From NCBI RefSeq assembly GCF_018614035.1, contig NZ_JAGGPA010000003.1, forward strand, positions 79,328-143,327: a DNA stretch of 64,000 nt, written 5' to 3'. A model generated the notes under the pieces. The model ran no database searches and had not been told where the DNA came from. It saw nothing but the letters and a program-made list of their open reading frames with translations. Shown piece by piece: positions 51,097-58,282 of this stretch (positions are counted from its first letter, which is position 1; each line of letters opens with the position of its first letter). The DNA is from Streptomyces sp. ISL-96. Its GTDB lineage: Bacteria > Actinomycetota > Actinomycetes > Streptomycetales > Streptomycetaceae. A program made the translations under genes and the position numbers.

Positions 51097-51626
51097 TCCT
51101 CGTCATCCACATAGTCTCCAATTGCCACATCAAAGAGAATTGAACGCCAAAAACCCGGATCGTCTTCTAGTGCCGACGAATCAATCTCCGCGAGTGACCT
51201 TCCCAACAGATCGGAGAGCCCCTCCAACACTGCCGGATCGGCCTCACCTACAGTTTGACCGATCTCAAGTTCAAATACATTCAAACATTTAGAGAAGTTC
51301 TGCGGTGATGAATTCACAAGAAATAGAGACAGGCCATCATTGTCGACATTGAACACCTGCCCGCTTTCGCAGTCAATGCAGTATGCATCGGCACCATCCC
51401 CTCCGGATCCCAATTTTAGGAGGTCGCGGCCTTCAATATTCTTGGCACCGCCACCAGTGGCTTCCGAAGCCGAAAAGAGGACATGCCCAACAGGCAGACC
51501 GACCGAAGAAAGGTATTCTCGCATCGCAAGGTTTCTCACGCACGCAACGTATTCGATTGAATAGCGATGGTTAATCACCGGCGGTCGTCCCCATTCTCGT
51601 AATGATGCAGTAATGCTACTGCTCAT
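51054..51626 (-). CDS. SUKH-4-like immunity protein
   Basis: A 190-residue acidic protein. REYLSSVGLPVGHVLFSASE, YCIDCESGQVFNVDNDGLSL and FLVNSSPQNFSKCLNVFELE follow the SUKH-4 pattern (short strand, Y-x-I-D...G-x-V, N-S-S, then an amphipathic helix). It ends with DEEWSH. ATG at 51626 (MSSSITASLREWG) chosen; the frame is open to 51749. It lies directly before the broken SUKH-4 copy, so the two are tandem duplicates. No cognate toxin is next to it. Confidence 0.65.
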   Translation of the reverse strand: MSSSITASLREWGRPPVINHRYSIEYVACVRNLAMREYLSSVGLPVGHVLFSASEATGGGAKNIEGRDLLKLGSGGDGADAYCIDCESGQVFNVDNDGLSLFLVNSSPQNFSKCLNVFELEIGQTVGEADPAVLEGLSDLLGRSLAEIDSSALEDDPGFWRSILFDVAIGDYVDDEEWSHRACDVAPVRR

Positions 51627-51714
51627 TCTCGAAACCGAACGGCTCAAGGTCGACCATGGCGATATAGCTGCTCGTCGGCCGCCAGACCGGGTCCTCATGC
51701 GTGATGTACGAAAT

Positions 51715-52656
51715 TCAATCAACCGAATCCGACATTTTTGAATATCCACTCGAACTAATCAATGTGGCTCCAGTCACGGACCCGCCGTGGGGGGGGGGGT
51801 GACCCGCTCCGCTGTTGCACATCTGGATGATCTTCTCCGCCTCCGGCTCGCGCCCGGCCAGTCGGCCGCCTTCCCTGATTTCCGAATCTCTCATCAAGGG
51901 GGCGATCTGGAAAACCTCGTGCACACCGTCGAAGTTGTGATGCTCAAGCATCCGCAAGAACCATTTGACCGCGACAACCCGGTTCTCCGAGGTGCCGATT
52001 CCGTCCCGGTACCAGCACCCTGTCGCCAGCATCGCCGCGATGTGCCCCAATTCCGCAGCCCGCTCGTACCAGAAGAGCGCTTCCTCGTCCCGGTCCAGAT
52101 CCGAGAGGACATCGCCGAGTTTCGCCGCGGCTTCGTCCACGCCCCCGTCGGCTGCGAACCGCAGCCAATGGATCGCTTCCGGCAGGTCAGGCGGACCTTC
52201 GCCCTCCTCCAGGCAGAAGACCCCGAGATTGTGCGCGGCGATCACATCGCCTTCGCTCGCGGCAGCCAGAAACAGCTCCCTTGCCTTCGCCAAGTCCTGG
52301 GCGACTCCGTCTCCTTGGACGCAGAGATATCCCAAAGAACGGCGAGCCTCGTTGCTTCCGGAATCGGCCGCCTTCCTGAACCAGGCGGCGGCTTCCGTCG
52401 CATTCTCGTCCAAGGCGAGCAGCACTCCGCCCAGGACGTTCTGACTGTCGGCATCGCCGCCCCGCGCGGCCTCCTCCAGAGCAGGGCGGAACTGCGCCAG
52501 CCGGCGGCTGCCGGTCTCGCTCTCACCCTGAGCCGCCCGCAGTAGCCATCGTGCGCGATCCGCCACACCCGATGACTCGGCCATCAACAACATCTCGGTG
52601 TCGCCCGCTTCGGCTCTCGCGAGGATCTCCGCTGTGCGGTCTTCGCTACCGGGCAC
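51715..52656 (-). CDS. Sel1-repeat (tetratricopeptide-like) protein
   Basis: A 313-residue protein with about five Sel1 repeats: AAWFRKAADSGSNEARRSLG, LFLAAASEGDVIAAHNLGVF, IHWLRFAADGGVDEAAAKLG and FWYERAAELGHIAAMLATGC. They form a helical scaffold for protein interaction. GTG at 52656 has AAGGAG 5 nt upstream. A run of eleven G residues (C on the coding strand) at 51789-51799 encodes PPP near the C-terminus and could shift the last ~25 codons. It is the last gene of the XRE-DUF397-Sel1 run. Confidence 0.75.
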   Translation of the reverse strand: MPGSEDRTAEILARAEAGDTEMLLMAESSGVADRARWLLRAAQGESETGSRRLAQFRPALEEAARGGDADSQNVLGGVLLALDENATEAAAWFRKAADSGSNEARRSLGYLCVQGDGVAQDLAKARELFLAAASEGDVIAAHNLGVFCLEEGEGPPDLPEAIHWLRFAADGGVDEAAAKLGDVLSDLDRDEEALFWYERAAELGHIAAMLATGCWYRDGIGTSENRVVAVKWFLRMLEHHNFDGVHEVFQIAPLMRDSEIREGGRLAGREPEAEKIIQMCNSGAGHPPPHGGSVTGATLISSSGYSKMSDSVD

Positions 52657-52681
52657 AAGAACTCCTTCAACCAATCTCTGG

Positions 52682-52882
52682 CTAGGATCGGGGAGCCCGG
52701 ACCTCCCCGGCCTTCACTCCGAGGACCAGCGCCGTCAGCGCTGCCCGGTTCGTCGAAACGATGTCGGCCGGGCTCTCGCTCTCCCGTATCGCAACACCGT
52801 CGCTTCCCGCCGTGGCTACCTCGACACAGTTGTTGCCGCCGCCTGCGCAGAAAGATGAACGCTGCCAGTCATGTGGGGGCAT
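52682..52882 (-). CDS. DUF397 small protein
   Basis: A 66-residue member of the actinobacterial DUF397 family: WQRSSFCAGGGNNCVEVA and GVAIRESESPADIVSTNRAA are diagnostic. These proteins are encoded beside XRE/DUF5753 regulators and modulate them (whiJ- and bldB-type systems). AAAGG lies 8 nt before the ATG, and the gene starts 12 bp after the regulator's stop. Confidence 0.9.
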   Translation of the reverse strand: MPPHDWQRSSFCAGGGNNCVEVATAGSDGVAIRESESPADIVSTNRAALTALVLGVKAGEVRAPRS

Positions 52883-52894
52883 CTCTTAGACCTT

Positions 52895-53749
52895 TCACAG
52901 CTCGCGAGCGATGGACCGGATGAGCCTTTGCGACTCTTCGGGAGGGAGCGCGGAGCGCTCCATCAGGTCCAGAAGGGAACGATAGTTCGCCAATGGTGTC
53001 GGGGCATCTACGAATTGGCCACCGAACGATGTGTCCAGTTGGACCGTGTCCAACTGCGGTACGGGACCTTCGGTATAGAGGATCGACTGACCCGCACCAT
53101 GGAATGGGCCCGCGTTGAACGGGATGACCAGCAGCGTTACGTGATCCCGCTCGGATGCGTCCGCGAGGTGGTCCAGTTGTGCACGGGCCACATCCCTGCC
53201 GCCGAACTCCAGCCGCAGCGCGGCCTCATGAATGATGCCGACGTACGGAGTTGGGCTCTCTCCCGCGAGGACGGCCTGTCGCCCCATGCGGTGAGCTACC
53301 CGCAGTTCCACCTCCAACCGGGGCAATTGCGGAACCGCGAAATCGAAGATTGCCCGTGCATGCTCTTCGATCTGCAAGAGGCCCGGCAGGTGCACAGTCT
53401 GTGCCGTCCGGATGCGCGTGGCATAGTGCTCGATCTCGGAGACGTCGACAAACCCGTCGGGGAGCTTGCCCCGGAATTCGTCCCACCAGTGTCGCGTACG
53501 GCGGCTGCCTGCCATCGCCGCGAGCGCGTCGACCAACGCTGAGTCTGGGCATCCGTAGTGGCAGGCGATTTGCCGCACGCGCTCCTCACTGAGTCCGGTG
53601 CGGCCTGCCTCAATGTTGGAAATCATCGTTCGGTCCGCGCCGAGCATCGCAGCCGCCGCCTGGATCGAGATGCCGGCCTGCTCACGCATGCGGCGCACTT
53701 CGGCTGCCAAGCGGCGCTGACGGCCTGTGGGTGGATTCCGTGGAGCCAT
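52895..53749 (-). CDS. XRE-family regulator with DUF5753 domain (WhiJ-like)
   Basis: A 284-residue protein. The helix-turn-helix is in RRMREQAGISIQAAAAMLGADRTMISNIEAGRTGL (about 18-52). From about residue 90 the DUF5753 ligand domain runs: YATRIRTAQTVHLPGLLQIE, HRMGRQAVL, HEAALRLEFGG, VTLLVIPFNAG. It forms a three-part unit with the DUF397 gene downstream and the divergent HATPase gene, a common developmental control module in Streptomyces. Palindromes at 53805-53857 are its likely operators. Confidence 0.92.
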   Translation of the reverse strand: MAPRNPPTGRQRRLAAEVRRMREQAGISIQAAAAMLGADRTMISNIEAGRTGLSEERVRQIACHYGCPDSALVDALAAMAGSRRTRHWWDEFRGKLPDGFVDVSEIEHYATRIRTAQTVHLPGLLQIEEHARAIFDFAVPQLPRLEVELRVAHRMGRQAVLAGESPTPYVGIIHEAALRLEFGGRDVARAQLDHLADASERDHVTLLVIPFNAGPFHGAGQSILYTEGPVPQLDTVQLDTSFGGQFVDAPTPLANYRSLLDLMERSALPPEESQRLIRSIAREL

Positions 53750-53804
53750 GGTTCCTCTCTCGTGCGCGCGCGCACAGTCTCGCAGGGACGCTGTTGCACG
53801 GTCC

Positions 53805-53857
53805 AGTGAGTCAACTAACTACTCACTCATTCGTGAAAAGTAACTCACATGTGAGTT
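53805..53857. promoter_or_regulatory. Paired palindromes between XRE regulator and HATPase genes
   Basis: AGTGAGT (53805-53811) pairs with ACTCACT (53821-53827), and AACTCACATGTGAGTT (53842-53857) is a perfect 16-bp palindrome. Both use the half-site ACTCAC, so one dimeric regulator probably binds twice and controls both directions. Confidence 0.65.
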
Positions 53858-54022
53858 GTCGTGGTCTAGCTTGTCAGTCACGCCACTTGCTCGGCCGTCG
53901 CCAGCGGAAGCGCACCGTTTCTCCTACCCCAGGGACGGAGGCCGGCATTGCCACCGCCGGACGTCAAAGCCTGCGGCACACGCCCACTTGACGCCACTCG
54001 CACGCACCCCAGGAGGTGCCCC

Positions 54023-54502
54023 GTGAGGACAGAAGCCACCCCCCACATCCACCCCACGCCTATCCCGTTCGCGGCCCCCTGGCAGTACGAACTCACCTTC
54101 CCCTGCGACCCGCGCGGCCCCCGCATCGCCCGCACCACTCTCCGCGCCATCCTCGCCGCCCATCACCTGGCCGAACTCAGTTACCGCGCCGAGCTGTTGG
54201 CGTCCGAGCTGGCCACCAACTCCGTGCAGCACGCCAAAGGACCGGCCGCCGTACGTCTCCAGTGGTTGCACCCCGTACTCCGAGTCAGCGTCTGGGACCT
54301 GAGCCCCGACATGCCCAAGCCGTACGCACCACCCGCCAACCCCGACGCCGAGGCAGGCCGCGGACTCGCCATCCTTGAACTTGTCGCCGACCGCTGGGGC
54401 GGGTGCGCCATAGGAGAAGGACCATACGGACCCGGCGGCAAGACCATCTGGTTCGAGCTCGCCCTCCGCACGGGACCACCCCCACCCGCGCTCGCCAACT
54501 GA
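54023..54502 (+). CDS. RsbW-like HATPase (anti-sigma-type ATP-binding protein)
   Basis: A 159-residue histidine-kinase-like ATPase. ELLASELATNSVQHAKGPAA is the N box, VSVWDLSPDMP the G1 region and EAGRGLAILELVADRWG the G2 box. No kinase histidine. ATP-binding proteins of this kind accompany XRE/DUF397 pairs; the partner sigma factor is unknown. GTG at 54023 is preceded by a strong AGGAGG (8 nt), which decides the start over the longer frame from 53948. Confidence 0.88.
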   Translation: MRTEATPHIHPTPIPFAAPWQYELTFPCDPRGPRIARTTLRAILAAHHLAELSYRAELLASELATNSVQHAKGPAAVRLQWLHPVLRVSVWDLSPDMPKPYAPPANPDAEAGRGLAILELVADRWGGCAIGEGPYGPGGKTIWFELALRTGPPPPALAN

Positions 54503-54814
54503 CCGAAGCCTCAGCGGCAGTCCGGTCGATAGCAGGCAGGGCGCCATCCGACGGAAGACAAACCTTCGGGCGACCGCAGCGGTGTTGATTCGGCCCCGGC
54601 GCCTGGACCTCATCCATAGCGGGCGTACGGACAGGCAAGCTAAACCGCCACTGGCACTCCAGCTTCAGATCTGAATGTTCCAGTGGGGGCAAGCTCTGGA
54701 ACGGGTGCGCCACCGGGGTGGGTGACGGAAACGCAAGGCTGAGCGAACGTCGCCGTTAGCCGTCGGCCTGCGAGACTCAACGGAGTTGATCGTCGGCGTG
54801 CCCCTGAGAAGAAA
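54503..54814. other. Intergenic stretch, no supported gene
   Basis: No frame with coding bias or ribosome binding site. It is bounded by the stem-loop at 54815-54856. Confidence 0.4.
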
Positions 54815-54856
54815 TGGGCCCTGTTCCCTGTCGTGACCGACGGGGAACAGGGCCCA
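54815..54856. terminator. Strong stem-loop
   Basis: Perfect 14-bp arms TGGGCCCTGTTCCC / GGGAACAGGGCCCA with a 14-nt loop, 313 bp after the HATPase gene. It may end its transcript or that of a lost gene. Confidence 0.65.
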
Positions 54857-55099
54857 CTCACTCAACTGCTGTCACCTGTCACGGCGATAGCCCTTGGCCA
54901 TCGCGGCACTGTAACGACCGCAACGGAGGCGGCTGACGGGCTTCATCGCTCCGCGGCTCGCATTCCGGCGCGAGGTCGTCTATCGGCCGCCCGCGGCATG
55001 GCGGCCGATAGACGACAAGCTGCTCTAGAGGTGCTGCTCGTAGAAGGGCCGGTCAGTGGCGAAACTGCGAGACCATACGGTCATGTTCTCCCCTCTCAG

Positions 55100-55228
55100 C
55101 TAGGACAACATCCAGTCATTGAATGTCATCGCGTACTCGTGATAGGTGCCCTCGTCCGACTCGTAGACCCCGACGGCCCATTCATCGGAGCCGACCGGAG
55201 GCACCCGGAAGAACATGCGGACGCTCAT
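55100..55228 (-). pseudogene. C-terminal fragment of an immunity-like (SMI1/KNR4-type) protein
   Basis: A 42-codon frame MSVRMFFRVPPVGSDEWAVG then VYESDEGTYHEYAMTFNDWM that looks like the end of a SUKH/SMI1 domain, without the preceding part of the gene. Isolated, so probably a relic. Family assignment is tentative. Confidence 0.35.
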
Positions 55229-55352
55229 CTATGACGACGCCGACTCCGTCTTCTGGGGCGACAACGCCGACCGCGGCCGCAACTGGACCGGCCGTCTCCT
55301 CGAATTCGTCCGCTCCGAGCTGCGCGCGCGGCGGGCCGGGATCAGGTAACCG
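55215..55352 (+). pseudogene. Short coding remnant
   Basis: A 45-codon plus-strand frame MRTLIYDDADSVFWGDNADR then GRNWTGRLLEFVRSELRARR with good codon bias and a TAA stop. It looks like the C-terminal end of a longer protein whose upstream part is missing. It overlaps the opposite-strand fragment. No family recognised. Confidence 0.3.
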
Positions 55353-55552
55353 GGCTGGATTTGGTCATCGCCGTGCCCGTATGAGGAGGGCGGCAAGTTC
55401 GCACGCGGCCTTGTAGGCGACGGCGAGTTGTCGGCTACAAGGCCAGCGGCGCCGCAATTTTGGGCGGTTGATGCACCGATCGACGCCCATTCGCCTTCTT
55501 CTCATCCGGCGGGGACCTCACGCCGTGATGACGGTCCGACCTCAAACCGATA

Positions 55553-55588
55553 GGGACCGCCTCCCGGGGGTCCAGGAGGCGGCCCAGT
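55553..55588 (+). terminator. Stem-loop followed by TTTT
   Basis: GGGACCGCCTCC / GGAGGCGGCCC arms with a short loop and then CCAGTTTTGC on the plus strand. It may protect the region from plus-strand read-through. 55353-55552 holds nothing recognised. Confidence 0.55.
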
Positions 55589-55627
55589 TTTGCTGTGACC
55601 GCCAGGCGAACGGCGGTCTCGGCTCGA

Positions 55628-55895
55628 TCAGGTCAGATGAAGCTTGAGCTGTTCGTTGTGGTCCGTATGGTCCACAACGACTCCGGTGATCGCATCGCCC
55701 ACCTCGGGCCAGATCACCACCGAATCATCGTCGCCGCCATGGTGCATCCCGGCCACATCGGCGAAAGCACCGCCCCGGCCGGACACCTTCAATCGAAATG
55801 AAGATGCCGAAGGGAGCGACACGATAAACGGCGCCCGTCACCTTTGCGCCGAAAGGGAATTTCTCCTTGACGGCGACCCATTCGTCATGCGTCAT
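55628..55895 (-). pseudogene. Frameshifted S1-like candidate immunity gene
   Basis: Second copy of the 49761 S1-like protein. MTHDEWVAVKEKFPFGAKVT then VYRVAPFGIFISIEGV lie in one frame; after a single-base insertion near 55795 the rest (FADVAGMHHGGDDDSVVIWP, VGDAITGVVVDHTDHNEQLK) continues in another. Aligned with the intact copy the gap is exactly one base. Its ATG overlaps the stop of the toxin-like RHS tip by 11 bp, as expected for a toxin/immunity pair. Confidence 0.7.
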
Positions 55896-56183
55896 TTGTG
55901 CACAATCTTTCGTACGAATTCAGCTGACCGAAAGCGCCGTGCGGGATCGGCATTTTCATTTCGGGACCATCCTCGTACTGTCTCTCATAGCCCTTGAAGT
56001 AGCGATTGTACTCGTCCTCGGGGATTCGGATTTCGATTACACCGTCCCCGTAGTACCTCGCATACTTTTCCTCCACCAGGCTGCGACTCCTCGCGAAGTA
56101 CGCCAGTCCCGGCTCCTTGTCCGAGGAAGGGAAGTCGGCCGCGTGATACCCGGAGTTGTACTGCTTTTGTCGGTGTAGGTTTA
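55885..56183 (-). pseudogene. Orphan RHS toxin tip (C-terminal domain), 3' of IS insertion
   Basis: About 95 codons at the end of a longer frame. YNSGYHAADFPSSDKEPGLA, YFARSRSLVEEKYARYYGDG and VIEIRIPEDEYNRYFKGYER precede a final MKMPIPHGAFGQLN. This Y-A-R-x-Y-G-x-G-V-x-E-x-x-I-P layout recurs at the C-termini of RHS-type toxins; an ADP-ribosyltransferase-like fold is possible. The frame upstream is cut by the IS5 element at 56184. The RHS part continues on the other side of the element (57059-57372). It is not in the same frame as that part, so the cassette was probably silent before insertion. Confidence 0.6.
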
Positions 56184-56192
56184 GAGGATGTC

Positions 56193-56670
56193 TCACGTGG
56201 TGAGTTTTGCGAGCTTCTTGTAGCAGGCCAGGGTGGCTGCGAGGCCGAGGAATGCGAGGAAGTGGCTGCCCTTTCGCTCGTATCGCACAGTGAGCCGGCG
56301 GTAGCCGAACAGCCAGGCGATCGACCGCTCGATCTTCCGGCGGTGGCGGCCGAGCCGTTCGCCGGACTCGATGCCCGGACGCGCGATCCGCGCGACCAGA
56401 CCCCGGGTGCGGAGCCATGCGAGGTGATCGGCGGAGTAGTACGCCTTGTCTGCGCGGATCTTGACCGGCCGCCTTCGGCGTGGTCCGCGCCTCGAGCGGA
56501 TGGCGGGTATACCAAGGATCAGCGGCTTGAACGCCTGGCTGTCGTGGACGTTCGCGCCGGAGACCGCGAGGGCCAGCGGGATGCCCTGGGCCTCGGACAG
56601 GACGTGTAACTTGCTGCCGTTCTTGCCGCGATCGACCGGATTCGGCCCGGTCAGTGGGACCCCCTTTTTG
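56193..56670 (-). CDS. IS5-family transposase, frame B (reached by -1 frameshift)
   Basis: Starting from the slippery A-AAA-AGG (about 56659-56666) in the -1 frame: KKGVPLTGPNPVDRGKNGSK, LHVLSEAQGIPLALAVSGAN, then the second aspartate in KIRADKAYYSADHLAW and the terminal RHRRKIERSIAWLFGYRRLT with the catalytic glutamate in IERSIAW. It ends LACYKKLAKLTT with TGA. A separate start is lacking, so the active enzyme is the A+B fusion. Confidence 0.82.
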
Positions 56671-57010
56671 CGCGGACGGAGGCCGCGTCGGTGATCGCCG
56701 AGGTCCAGTCCAACTCACCCCGGGCACCGAGTTCATCCAGGACCGCCCGGTGCAGCCGACGCCACAGTCCGGACTCGGTCCACACCGTGAACCGGCGGTG
56801 CGCTATTGCCGGGGAGACCCCGAACGTCGGCGGAAGATGCCGCCAGGCGCAACCGCTGGTCAGTACGTACACCACCGCCGTGAACACCGCCCGCTCGTCC
56901 ACCGGAGTCGTACCGCCAACCTGTGGACGGGACTTGAACCTCGGCAGCAGCGGTGCCGCCAACTCCCACAACCCGTCCGGCACCAGCCGACGGGACAGAT
57001 CAACAGCCAC
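56651..57010 (-). CDS. IS5-family transposase, frame A (N-terminal part)
   Basis: A 119-residue product. RLVPDGLWELAAPLLPRFKS, VDERAVFTAVVYVLTSGCAW and VSPAIAHRRFTVWTESGLWR are the standard N-terminal DUF4096 region; SAITDAASVRAKRGSH holds the first catalytic aspartate (TDAAS). It ends at a TGA just after GCAAAAAGGGGG, where a -1 slip joins it to frame B. Confidence 0.85.
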   Translation of the reverse strand: MAVDLSRRLVPDGLWELAAPLLPRFKSRPQVGGTTPVDERAVFTAVVYVLTSGCAWRHLPPTFGVSPAIAHRRFTVWTESGLWRRLHRAVLDELGARGELDWTSAITDAASVRAKRGSH

Positions 57011-57058
57011 AGTGCGGCATCATGCCGCATCAGCGACTCGCCACGTGAGACATGCTCT

Positions 57059-57372
57059 TACTCGGTCACCTTAGGAGGGGTGTCGGTCGCGGACTTGCCG
57101 ACCTGCACCGACTTGACCAACTCGCGCAGGCCGTAAGTGTAGTTCGAGTACTGGTCGGGGTGGGTAACGGAGTCCAGTCGGCCGTTCACATCGTACGTGT
57201 ACGACGTCGCCTTCTTCTCCTGGCCGGCCAGCGCCTCGGTAACCTTCTGGACCTGGTTGAGGCCGTCGTAGGTCATCGTGTACGCGTCGATCCTGGCGCC
57301 ATTGGAGGTGTCGTCGATCGACGTGGTGTTGCCGTTGGCGTCGTAGGCGTAGGCGAACGACTTGGGGTCGGT
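57059..57372 (-). pseudogene. RHS-repeat fragment (orphan cassette), 5' of IS insertion
   Basis: About 100 codons nearly identical to part of the large RHS gene: IDAYTMTYDGLNQVQKVTEA then LAGQEKKATSYTYDVNGRLD match the 60370-60480 segment. It ends at TAA created at the IS target site after PPKVTE. Homology to the main gene starts abruptly at about 57372, as expected for an orphan tip cassette that can recombine into the main RHS gene through the shared repeats. Confidence 0.75.
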
Positions 57373-57506
57373 GCCTGATGAACGGCTCGGCCCGGCCAGC
57401 GTCGCTTTTGCCCTCTGCCTTATAACAGTTCACGGTTTCGGGCTCCGTCCGAGCAGAACCGGAGCGCCGAGGCGAGGTGCCAACCGGCCACGGAGTGGGC
57501 ATGGCC

Positions 57507-57538
57507 GTGGCCACGCCAAGACGATCTGGCGTGGCCAC
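57507..57538 (-). terminator. Stem-loop downstream of the DUF4304-like gene
   Basis: Perfect 12-bp arms GTGGCCACGCCA / TGGCGTGGCCAC with an 8-nt loop, 69 bp after the stop; a likely terminator of the RHS/immunity operon. 57373-57506 shows no gene. Confidence 0.7.
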
Positions 57539-57606
57539 GACGTTTTCGCTGACCCCTTGGCTCCGCAAACCTGACCGGCGGCCCAGAGGGGCGAAGCCAC
57601 ACCCGG

Positions 57607-58254
57607 CTACATGCCTGCACTCCGGTTGGCCGCATAGCCGCGCGCCCACGCGATGAATTCGTCCGCCACCGGATAGTCGAGCTCAACCCGCTGAAGCAGC
57701 GGTTCCAGCTCGGCCGGTGACAGCCGGTCCACCTTCAGGAGCACCTCGGCCCAGCCCGGCGGCCGCCGACGGCGGATCCATGGTGAGGGCGCTCGGACCT
57801 CCGCGAAGAGTTGCTCCCGGTCCAGCAACCGGCGCATTTCCGGAATCGTCTCCTCACGTAGCATCCGGACCATCGCACGAGCGCAGTCATTCGGATCGAT
57901 CCGCGGACCGTACGCCCAGTAGCCGCGGGACGGCATGTCCGCCCCGGGCTCGTACGCGACCTCTGCCGGCGGGATCAGCTCCCACTGGACCATGGGCGCG
58001 GACGCGGTCGGCAGCCAGTGTTGCGCGATCTCCCAGCCATCCCGGTGCACCCAGGCCCGCTGCGGGCCCGGAACAATGGAGACCCTGACGAAGAACACCT
58101 CCATCGACCGGTCAATGAGGTGTGGATGGAACTCCAGCACCGCGCAATCGCCGTGCTCACCGGTCAGCCGGAGCACATTCCCTTTCTTCGTCAGCCCTTC
58201 CGCCTTGGCCACCGGCGTGATGTGCCGCCGAAGCCATGCACTCTGCGAAATCAT
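57607..58254 (-). CDS. DUF4304-like protein, candidate immunity protein of the RHS toxin
   Basis: A 215-residue cytoplasmic protein. SAWLRRHITPVAKAEGLTKK, GNVLRLTGEHGDCAVLEFHP then VFFVRVSIVP match the start of DUF4304-type proteins. The rest is acidic with tryptophans. ATG at 58254 follows GAGGGAGAG, 28 bp after the RHS stop on the same strand. The position is that expected for the cognate immunity gene. Confidence 0.68.
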   Translation of the reverse strand: MISQSAWLRRHITPVAKAEGLTKKGNVLRLTGEHGDCAVLEFHPHLIDRSMEVFFVRVSIVPGPQRAWVHRDGWEIAQHWLPTASAPMVQWELIPPAEVAYEPGADMPSRGYWAYGPRIDPNDCARAMVRMLREETIPEMRRLLDREQLFAEVRAPSPWIRRRRPPGWAEVLLKVDRLSPAELEPLLQRVELDYPVADEFIAWARGYAANRSAGM

Positions 58255-58282
58255 CGCTCTCCCTCCGCGCTCACCGACGCAG

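Larger units (their letters stand above)
56181..57061. mobile_element. IS5-family (IS427-like) insertion sequence with TTA target duplication
   Basis: An 875-bp element (56184-57058) with imperfect inverted ends GAGGATGTCTCACGTGGTGAG / GAGCATGTCTCACGTGGCGAG. TTA flanks both ends (56181-56183, 57059-57061). It encodes a two-frame transposase on the minus strand and splits the orphan RHS cassette. The intact ends and duplication suggest a recent insertion. Confidence 0.88.

Noticed and set aside
51789..51799. Run of eleven G as a phase-variation switch
   Set aside because: It lies only ~25 codons from the end of the Sel1 gene, so slippage would change just the tail; more likely a sequencing-sensitive homopolymer.
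54833..55234. 133-codon plus-strand frame
   Set aside because: Starts inside a stem-loop, has no ribosome binding site or recognisable domain, and runs antisense to the SMI1-like fragment.
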